The notes under the pieces are model-generated. The model worked only from the letters and a program-made list of their open reading frames with translations. It was not told the DNA's origin and ran no database searches. From contig CAUCQW010000011.1 of NCBI GenBank assembly GCA_958445065.1, positions 17,907-81,906 of the forward strand: 64,000 bases of DNA, given 5' to 3'. The DNA comes from an uncultured Collinsella sp. GTDB lineage: Bacteria; Actinomycetota; Coriobacteriia; Coriobacteriales; Coriobacteriaceae. Every line of letters starts with the position of its first letter. The first letter of the stretch is position 1. The position numbers were made by a program, and so were the translations under genes. Of the stretch, positions 58,481-64,000 are shown piece after piece.

Positions 58481-59149
58481 GTGGAACTGTGGCATGGTTC
58501 TCAGAAAATCATTGAGACTCCCCAGCTTGGCCTGGGGAAAGTCCATAATGACTATGGACAGGGATTCTATTGCACAGAGAGCCTCGACCTTTCAAGGGAA
58601 TGGGCGTGCTCTAGGGACGCAGACGGCTTTGCAAATCGATATGAACTCGACATGGCCGATCTCAAGGTACTCGACCTGCTATCGCCGCAATATTCAGTTC
58701 TGCATTGGATAGCGTTGCTTGTAGAGCATCGTTCATTCCGAAAGGACACCGCCGTCGCTGTGGTGGCGTGCGAATACCTTCGCGATCATTTTTTGCCTGA
58801 TGCTAACGCTTACGATGTGATTAGAGGGTGGCGTGCGGATGACTCGTACTTCAGCTATGCCAGGGCGTTTGTAAACAATACGATCACCGTTGACCAGCTC
58901 GGTCGAGCGATGAGGCTCGGCAACCTTGGAGAACAGATTGTGCTCAAAAGCGAGCGCGCGTTTAAGAGCATTCGTTTTGCTGGATTTGAACGTGCGCCAC
59001 AAGCTCAATATGGCCCATTGGCCAAGGACCGAGATGAGTTGGCAAGGGCGCAGTATCGGGAATTGCTTACCGAAAACCCGTTTGAGGGAATTCGTATCGT
59101 CGATATCGTTCGAGAGGGGATGACAGAAAATGACCCACGCCTACAGTGA
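58481..59149 (+). CDS. DUF3990 (ADP-ribosyltransferase-like) toxin candidate
   Basis: 222 residues from GTG with AGGAG upstream. The N-terminus ELWHGSQKIIETPQLG and DYGQGFYCTESLDLSREWA are typical of DUF3990, which has an ART-like fold; HG, the FY after GQG and a later Glu would form the NAD site. It overlaps the XRE gene by 20 bases. Pairing with an HTH protein supports a toxin-antitoxin role; the target is unknown. Confidence 0.75.
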   Translation: MELWHGSQKIIETPQLGLGKVHNDYGQGFYCTESLDLSREWACSRDADGFANRYELDMADLKVLDLLSPQYSVLHWIALLVEHRSFRKDTAVAVVACEYLRDHFLPDANAYDVIRGWRADDSYFSYARAFVNNTITVDQLGRAMRLGNLGEQIVLKSERAFKSIRFAGFERAPQAQYGPLAKDRDELARAQYRELLTENPFEGIRIVDIVREGMTENDPRLQ

Positions 59150-59819
59150 GATGTATCTCGAGGATGCCATGAGAACGCTGGGCGAGGCAGTCGATTTCGC
59201 CCTCTGCGACCAAGGACTGACTCCAGCCGAGTTGACGACGATCCTGTCGAACGCTTTTGAGATGAAACAGTTTGAGCGCGGTATACCTCGCGTCGTCTGC
59301 GGCATGGCGGGCGACGAGCTCGCGCGCGATATTATCGCACATGCGGGACTGACCCCCGTCGAATGCAGGGAGACCTATCCGTTCGACCGTTCGCCCCAGT
59401 ATTGGGCGGGCTGGGTTTTGGCCTATGCGCAATGGATGTGCAGCCTTGGCTTTAATGAGCTACTCGAAGTCGCTCCGCTTGATTGGATTATCGGCTCGTA
59501 CCATCCTCTCCACGAGGCCCCCGAAGACAAATTCGTCCAGATTGTCATTGATAAATGGAACAACGTCCAGGCAGACAAAAAGGGCCTCAAAGCGGCACGA
59601 AAGGCGGCCGGCCTAACGCAAAAACAGCTGGCTGCCCAATCGGGGGTTAAACTTCGCGCCATACAGCTCTACGAGCAGAACCAGCTCGACCTACGCCGCG
59701 CCTCGGTCTCTTCGGCATTGGCGCTCGCAAGCACCCTAAGCTGCGCCATCGAAGACCTCGTCTGGCAGCCGGTTGCCCTGGAGTACGACTCGCGGGCTAT
59801 TCCATCCGTAAAGCTATAG
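59130..59819 (+). CDS. XRE-family HTH antitoxin/regulator
   Basis: 229 residues. The N-terminal ~140 residues belong to no domain I can name, though DUF3791/DUF4065-like partners are similar in position. The C-terminus is an HTH_3 domain: LKAARKAAGLTQKQLAAQSG, VKLRAIQLYEQNQLDLRRAS. Overlap with the DUF3990 gene and palindromic operators upstream suggest it neutralises the toxin and represses the pair. GAGGGGA precedes the ATG at 59130. Confidence 0.75.
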   Translation: MTHAYSEMYLEDAMRTLGEAVDFALCDQGLTPAELTTILSNAFEMKQFERGIPRVVCGMAGDELARDIIAHAGLTPVECRETYPFDRSPQYWAGWVLAYAQWMCSLGFNELLEVAPLDWIIGSYHPLHEAPEDKFVQIVIDKWNNVQADKKGLKAARKAAGLTQKQLAAQSGVKLRAIQLYEQNQLDLRRASVSSALALASTLSCAIEDLVWQPVALEYDSRAIPSVKL

Positions 59820-59830
59820 AGGAGGCAGTC

Positions 59831-60016
59831 ATGCCTTGGAACTACGTTCAACTAGATGACGACGCCAATCGCGTTGCTAAAGAAGGTCATCCAACTGCAC
59901 ACGAGGCAAATTCATCATCACCGATTTTGCTCGACGGCGTCACGTCGATCGATGAAGCTATTCGACTGACCATTGCGGGCATGCCCAACGCGCTCAGGCT
60001 CTTGGAGGACTCATGA
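59831..60016 (+). CDS. Small YVQLDD-type protein, likely antitoxin for the Fic protein
   Basis: 61 residues. It starts MPWNYVQLDDDANRV, with GAGGAGG upstream. Its 5' end resembles that of the gene at 57194 at DNA level. It overlaps the Fic gene by four bases (ATGA), the usual antitoxin-first order. The C-terminal part (TSIDEAIRLTIAGMPNALRLLEDS) could be a toxin-binding helix. Confidence 0.65.
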   Translation: MPWNYVQLDDDANRVAKEGHPTAHEANSSSPILLDGVTSIDEAIRLTIAGMPNALRLLEDS

Positions 60017-60528
60017 TGGCGGCTACGCAGCGGGGCGCTCATCCGTTCGCGCCACTCGTGCTTGATGATGCCGGTTCGCTCGAAGCTGTTGCCGCGGCTG
60101 TGATGCGCCTACACAGCACGCTGATGACGGTCGGGCGCTGCTATACAACCGACGCCGCAGGCGGCCGGGCCGCGCTTGAGCTTGGACGCGTCGAGTCCGT
60201 GCTTGCGGGTGCATTCTGTACGATATTCGGCCAATCGCCGGCCGACCGCTTCGCTGACATCTTTGACCAGGTCACCTACGTGGCCGAGCACATGGTCAAG
60301 GACCACATCTTTGAGGACGGTAACAAACGCACCAGCCTTGTCTTTGCGTTGTCCGTTCTAAGGTTCGCCGGCACTCCGGTCGTGCTGTCCGACAGTCCCG
60401 AGCCCAAAGACAACCAGTACTACGCCTGGATCCAAGACCTCGTATCTGGAAACCGTACGACCAGCGGGCTCGCCGAGGAGCTGCGCCGCGGTTGCATTGC
60501 GGGCACGGACGACCCGCCGCGCGTATAG
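60013..60528 (+). CDS. Fic/Doc-type toxin
   Basis: 171 residues. The Fic motif reads HIFEDGNKRTSLVFAL, matching the Doc form HxFx(D/N)xNKR. Doc phosphorylates elongation factor Tu; Fic proteins AMPylate. A preceding helix (FDQVTYVAEHMVKDHIF) fits the Fic core. GGAGG lies 6 bases before the ATG, inside the small upstream gene. The pair is a type II toxin-antitoxin candidate. Confidence 0.87.
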   Translation: MMAATQRGAHPFAPLVLDDAGSLEAVAAAVMRLHSTLMTVGRCYTTDAAGGRAALELGRVESVLAGAFCTIFGQSPADRFADIFDQVTYVAEHMVKDHIFEDGNKRTSLVFALSVLRFAGTPVVLSDSPEPKDNQYYAWIQDLVSGNRTTSGLAEELRRGCIAGTDDPPRV

Positions 60529-60573
60529 AATCTAAGCATCCGCACGCCAGCTATGAAATGGATTGGACACCAT

Positions 60574-61362
60574 ATGGAGATCCCCAGCACCCTGTGCAGC
60601 AATGTGTACGACTTCGCGTTTTGCCCCGAGCCCTGCTACGACCGCTTGGCCGACCTTGCCGACCCCGAGGACTGGGGTCCCGGCAACCGCATCCTCAAAA
60701 ACTACCTGTCGTTTTCGTTTAGCCGCGCGGTGTTTTTGACCGAGCGCGACGTGGACCAGACCGCGCCGTCCAACCTGCCGCTGGTGTTCGACGACGACCG
60801 CTGCCTGTTCAACACCGGCCTGTACACGCGCCGTTACGAGACCATCTACGGCCTGTTTGAGCCCAACACCAAGCCCGACGCGCGCCAGCGCTGGTTTTTA
60901 AAGGGTTTCTTTAAGGAAAGCGACCCCATGTTGGTCTCGTTTGAGTACCTGCCGTGTCGCGTGCGCTTTGCCGAGGACCCCTCCGAGCTGGTCTTTGACT
61001 ACCGCCTGCCCATCCGCTCCAACATCGACCACATTCTGGGCGACGAGGAGAACCTGACGCGCATTCCCGCCAGCCTGATGAGGGAGGGCAACTCGCTGCT
61101 GCTGCGCCGCGCCTTTGAGGGCGCCGTCGTCGAGGCCGCCCGCCGCGCCGCAGCCAACTACACGCTCGCGGTGCCGCAGTTCTACGGCGGCCGAATCCAG
61201 CTGCTCCTGCCGCTGTGCCTGACCGGCGACAAGCCCGAGCTGGCGCTGACCATCCAGCGCGAGGACGGCTTTTACGCCGCGCGCACCTGCCTCACACTCG
61301 ATATGGCCTACAACAACGCGCGGCTCATTTGCCGCCCCGAGACTTCGTGGATTAAGCGATAA
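60574..61362 (+). CDS. DUF3825 domain protein
   Basis: 262 residues. Blocks YDFAFCPEPCYDRLADLADPEDWG, NRILKNYLSFSFSR, LFNTGLYTRRYETIYGLFEPN and WFLKGFF are those of DUF3825, of unknown biochemical function. It is GC-rich like the housekeeping genes and unlike the toxin genes before it. An ATG at 60553 would add 7 residues; neither start has a strong ribosome-binding site. Confidence 0.7.
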   Translation: MEIPSTLCSNVYDFAFCPEPCYDRLADLADPEDWGPGNRILKNYLSFSFSRAVFLTERDVDQTAPSNLPLVFDDDRCLFNTGLYTRRYETIYGLFEPNTKPDARQRWFLKGFFKESDPMLVSFEYLPCRVRFAEDPSELVFDYRLPIRSNIDHILGDEENLTRIPASLMREGNSLLLRRAFEGAVVEAARRAAANYTLAVPQFYGGRIQLLLPLCLTGDKPELALTIQREDGFYAARTCLTLDMAYNNARLICRPETSWIKR

Positions 61363-61474
61363 ATGGCTGTTTAGCTGCGGGTTTGTCGTGTGCCCTGATT
61401 GCGGTGGCGCGCTATACGCCCACGAATTTAAAATCGGGGGCAAAAAGTTCTTGGTAAACCACGCGCGGCTATGA

Positions 61475-61480
61475 TAGTAT
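61475..61480 (+). promoter_or_regulatory. -10 candidate for tRNA-Val
   Basis: TAGTAT, 18 bases after TTGGTA (61451-61456) and 20 bases before the tRNA. Confidence 0.4.
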
Positions 61481-61500
61481 CTCTTTTGCCGAAAGGCGAC

Positions 61501-61575
61501 GGGCGATTGGCTCAGGGGTAGAGCATATCCTTCACACGGATGGGGTCACAAGTTCGAATCTTGTATCGCCCACCA
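61501..61575 (+). tRNA. tRNA-Val (anticodon CAC)
   Basis: Acceptor GGGCGAT/ATCGCCC, anticodon loop TTCACAC between ATCC and GGAT, T loop TTCGAAT, and encoded CCA at 61573-61575. Reads GUG codons. Confidence 0.93.
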
Positions 61576-62022
61576 TCAAAAGCACAAGCCAGAGGTGTTG
61601 AGCCTCTGGCCTTTTTCTTTTTGACACAAAGGGTGACACCAAAACTGACACCAAATTTTTGATTTTTATTAAAATGGGGTTCCGTTTTTTATTGATCATG
61701 TCCCCTTCACGAATCCTACATATTGAATATAATTTCCGTTCGTTGACTAACTTTAAGTGACGTCATTGACCATTTCGAAGAAAGATCACGCGCTCTTTCA
61801 ATGAATTCTTTGCATGAGTCATACGCAATTGTGGAGACAGAGACCACTGGCACACAGTTCGTATCAGCACATTCACGCCTCGTGACAACCTTTCAACACA
61901 TCCCATCCATTTTTTGGTCAGTGTTTGGTCAGCTTCCGGTACTTACCCGCATGATGCCCCGGTAGATAATCGGTGATGTCCGCAATCCGCGCGGCCTATG
62001 GCCGATACCAGGGGAGGCGCAA
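61576..62022. other. Spacer after tRNA-Val with short direct repeats
   Basis: 447 bases with no gene. After the tRNA terminator come TGACACCAAA repeats (61634-61655), a pattern often left beside tRNA genes used by integrases; TTGGTCAG occurs twice at 61915-61932. No integrase remains. Confidence 0.5.
61588..61610 (+). terminator. tRNA-Val terminator
   Basis: GCCAGAGG/CCTCTGGC stem followed by CTTTTTCTTTTT. Confidence 0.85.
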
Positions 62023-63180
62023 ATGGACGAAATCGTCTGCGCAAACACCGCATTCCGCTACTGGCGCTGCCCGCCGCAGGTGCGCGATCTCTACCCGCGC
62101 CTGCCCAACTCCGAAGACGGCTGGCGAGCCCTATCCCAAGCCCCTTTCGTAAACGACGTCCTCAAAACCCCGATTATTTCTGTTGCTCCACCAGGCTGTT
62201 GTAACCACCATTCGGGTTTGCGCTCCACTATTCGCTGGGAAGGGGTATCGGATGCCGGCGCAACAATCGACACTCATTTAGGCTTTAGTGTCACCAATCC
62301 GCTTAACACGTTATTTACTATGACACGCTTTGTGTCCCAAATAGATCTCGTACTGGCCATGTACGAACTTTGCGGCTGGTTTTCTGTTTTCGAGCCGATC
62401 CCCGCTGTCGAAATGCAGTTAAAAATTGCGGAAGAGGAGAATCGCAATTCCAGCACGCAGGATCTGTTCGAACTTGGAGAGGGCGAAGACGAGGTCCCTT
62501 GGAAACGAGTTTATGCCCGCGCAACCGTAAAGGCCCCAGATAATGAAGGCCAATCGAATAAGCGTGAGAACGGAAGAGAGATTACAAAACTCAAAGGTAC
62601 TTCTCTTTGGATGAGAAAGCCGCTCATCGAACTGAGCGACCTGCATCGATTCGCCGATAAGGTCAAAAGTCAAATGTGGGGAAAGCAGTTTTATGTTGCC
62701 GCTCAGCAGGTTATCGGCATCGCTGCATCTCCACTCGAGGTCGCGGGGGTCCTGCTTCTAAGTCGTTCTCGACGTCTAGGTGGTTCAGGATTCAAATACG
62801 TGTATCTCAACGATTTAACCCCTCTATCCGAGGCGGCCCAAAGCATCGCAGGTCAAAAGGTTTGCTACGGCGACATTGTGATTGTAAACCCAATCCTAAT
62901 GAAGGCAGTAATTATCGAGATCCAAGGTGAAGTCATCCATGGATCAGGCGCGGTACTTGACCACGATGCAGAGCGCATGACTGCGCTCCAGAGTATGGGT
63001 TTCGACGTGTTTCTGGTAACCCACGATATGCTTAACGACAAAAAGCAGCTAGACACCATAGTCAAAAGCATCTGCAGTCGTTTGGGGATTCGATATCAAG
63101 CCAAATCCGAGGCAATGAAGCGCGTCGAGACGCGACTGCGAGCAAATGTTTTGTGCAACTGGTTGGAAATCGGGAATTAG
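62023..63180 (+). CDS. Predicted nuclease of an AbiEi/Vsr-like type
   Basis: 385 residues with GGGAGG before the ATG. The N-terminus (CANTAFRYWRCPPQVRDLYPRLP) matches an AbiEi-like group I associate with Coriobacteria. The C-terminus has a Vsr/DUF559-like endonuclease pattern: IIEIQGEVIHG, then LDHDAERMTALQSMGFDVFLVTHDML. No methyltransferase or AbiEii toxin is beside it. It could be a solitary defence nuclease or an orphan antitoxin-like regulator. Confidence 0.55.
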   Translation: MDEIVCANTAFRYWRCPPQVRDLYPRLPNSEDGWRALSQAPFVNDVLKTPIISVAPPGCCNHHSGLRSTIRWEGVSDAGATIDTHLGFSVTNPLNTLFTMTRFVSQIDLVLAMYELCGWFSVFEPIPAVEMQLKIAEEENRNSSTQDLFELGEGEDEVPWKRVYARATVKAPDNEGQSNKRENGREITKLKGTSLWMRKPLIELSDLHRFADKVKSQMWGKQFYVAAQQVIGIAASPLEVAGVLLLSRSRRLGGSGFKYVYLNDLTPLSEAAQSIAGQKVCYGDIVIVNPILMKAVIIEIQGEVIHGSGAVLDHDAERMTALQSMGFDVFLVTHDMLNDKKQLDTIVKSICSRLGIRYQAKSEAMKRVETRLRANVLCNWLEIGN

Positions 63181-63662
63181 CCGGCAACGAGATACTAGAA
63201 CAACCTTGTTTGCCTGCCAGTGAATTAGTGTCATTTCAAAACTATGTCGGATTACGGGGCTGGACCCGGACAGGCCGTCCATACCCTTCATTTCACGGAA
63301 TTCGCAAGTCGTCTACCTGCGGTTTTGATTTTACCGATTGCGGCATGCTCGGGGGTTCCCGGCCCAGCCCCGTAAACCGGCATGGTTTTGAGATCGCCGG
63401 GTCGGCGGGGGCGCGATTGGCCCCGATAATGGGCCCGGCGCCGGCAGGATGGCCGTTGGGCGGATGACGGCCCGCGCCGCGGAAGCGAAAAACGGCGGTC
63501 CGCGGGACTCGAGATGTCCCAAGAGCGCCGGAGAGGAGGGCGGCGGCGTTGCCGCCGCCCGCGTCCGCGGCCTGGCTGCGCCCCCTCGCCGCCGCCCGCA
63601 AAATATTTTCTAAAATTGTCCTTGCATCGGCGAGGGAGTTCCCGTATAGTACTTCTTCGCAC
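63181..63662. other. GC-rich gene-free spacer before tRNA-Ala copy 2
   Basis: 482 bases, very GC-rich from about 63340 to 63600, with a GGCGGCGGC/GCCGCCGCC hairpin near 63540-63570. A minus-strand open frame of 180 codons crosses the tRNA gene and is not credible. Confidence 0.5.
63622..63650 (+). promoter_or_regulatory. Promoter of tRNA-Ala copy 2
   Basis: TTGCAT and TATAGT with a 17-base spacer, as for copy 1. Confidence 0.75.
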
Positions 63663-63735
63663 GGGGGCGTAGCTCAGCTGGGAGAGCGCTTGACTGGCAG
63701 TCAAGAGGTCAGGGGTTCGATCCCCCTCGTCTCCA
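63663..63735 (+). tRNA. tRNA-Ala (anticodon GGC), copy 2
   Basis: 73 bases identical to 38341-38413. The genome continues CCC rather than CCA, so CCA must be added by enzyme. Confidence 0.96.
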
Positions 63736-63750
63736 CCCGAGCATTGAATG

Positions 63751-63774
63751 AGGCTCCAACGCAAGTTGGGGCCT
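63751..63774 (+). terminator. tRNA-Ala copy 2 terminator
   Basis: AGGCTCCAAC/GTTGGGGCCT stem (one G-T pair), GCAA loop, TTTTTC tail. Confidence 0.85.
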
Positions 63775-63911
63775 TTTTTCATATCAATCGATTTACGCCA
63801 TGTGTTGGCTGGGTAGCCTCTTGTCGACATATCCGTTGTTAATTACGAATATGAATGTTAATAACTTTACGTCTCTGGATGGCAAAGCTATTCCGCAGCG
63901 CCAATAACAAA

Positions 63912-63936
63912 GAGGCCGGGCGCAATGCCCGGCCTC
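63912..63936 (-). terminator. Terminator of the minus-strand tRNA
   Basis: Perfect GAGGCCGGGC/GCCCGGCCTC stem; on the minus strand TTTGTTATT follows. Confidence 0.8.
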
Positions 63937-63945
63937 GAAATACTC

Positions 63946-64000
63946 TGGTGGGCCCTCCGGGATTCGAACCCAGAACCCAGGGATTATGAGTCCCCTGCGC
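63946..64000 (-). tRNA. tRNA with anticodon CAT (Met or Ile2), partial
   Basis: On the minus strand: anticodon loop CTCATAA between GGGGA and TCCCT, T arm CTGGG/CCCGG with TTCGAAT, acceptor 3' strand AGGGCCC, then ACCA. The 5' part is beyond the window. The GGGCCC acceptor fits Ile2 (lysidine) at least as well as elongator Met. Confidence 0.88.

Noticed and set aside
61364..61474. Frame reading CGFVVCPDCGGALYAHEFK after the DUF3825 gene
   Set aside because: It looks like a zinc ribbon end but has no start codon with a ribosome-binding site and lies in a different frame from the gene before it. At most a gene fragment.
63288..63830. 180-codon minus-strand frame over tRNA-Ala copy 2
   Set aside because: It reads through the tRNA gene and its terminator.

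Overview
The window looks like chromosomal DNA of a Collinsella-like gut actinobacterium (Coriobacteriia). This rests on high overall GC, the glgB-P-C-D-A glycogen operon, anaerobic cobalamin genes, a LoaP-type NusG paralogue at the head of a polysaccharide operon, and Coriobacteria-type small toxin-antitoxin genes. The genus is inferred from protein recognition, not from a search.

Region 1 (1-6430) is the 3' part of a very GC-rich, translationally coupled cobalamin operon: a partial CobU-phosphatase fusion, cbiB, cobD, cobQ, an adenosyltransferase, cbiC and a precorrin-6A reductase, nearly all joined by 1-8 base overlaps. Region 2 (6554-23094) is housekeeping. It holds a MacA/MacB-like efflux operon, an L,D-transpeptidase, L-serine dehydratase, metK, gltX, priA, def-fmt-rsmB and a zinc-ribbon gene. 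Convergent ends and spacers here carry long inverted repeats, including two copies of one 69-base palindromic element.

Region 3 (23183-38169) is alpha-glucan metabolism: a GH13-GH77 fusion enzyme, then glgB-glgP-glgC-glgD-glgA on the minus strand, a divergent HAD phosphatase and thiamine pyrophosphokinase. GlgA and GlgB carry long histone-H1-like Lys/Ala/Thr tails. Upstream of the fusion enzyme and between glgB and the HAD gene lie matching TGGTAAAAC operator-like motifs, suggesting one regulator.

Region 4 (38341-54300) is an exopolysaccharide or capsule operon. A structured leader precedes loaP. Then come an initiating sugar transferase, a WecG/TagA transferase, CapE/CapF/CapG (UDP-N-acetyl-L-fucosamine synthesis), two glycosyltransferases, an acetyltransferase, a polymerase-like protein, a pyruvyl transferase, a MenD-like thiamine-diphosphate enzyme with a reductase partner, and a flippase. 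Several long palindromes are embedded in coding sequence.

Region 5 (54911-63180) is an accessory island. It has an LPxTG-like surface protein, a dCTP-deaminase-like membrane protein split by an amber codon, a nucleotidyltransferase module, an ADP-ribosyltransferase-like (DUF3990) toxin with an XRE antitoxin, a Fic/Doc toxin pair, a DUF3825 protein and a solitary predicted nuclease. Two identical tRNA-Ala(GGC) genes bound regions 4 and 5 as 25-kb direct repeats. A tRNA-Val(CAC) and a partial tRNA with anticodon CAT are also present.
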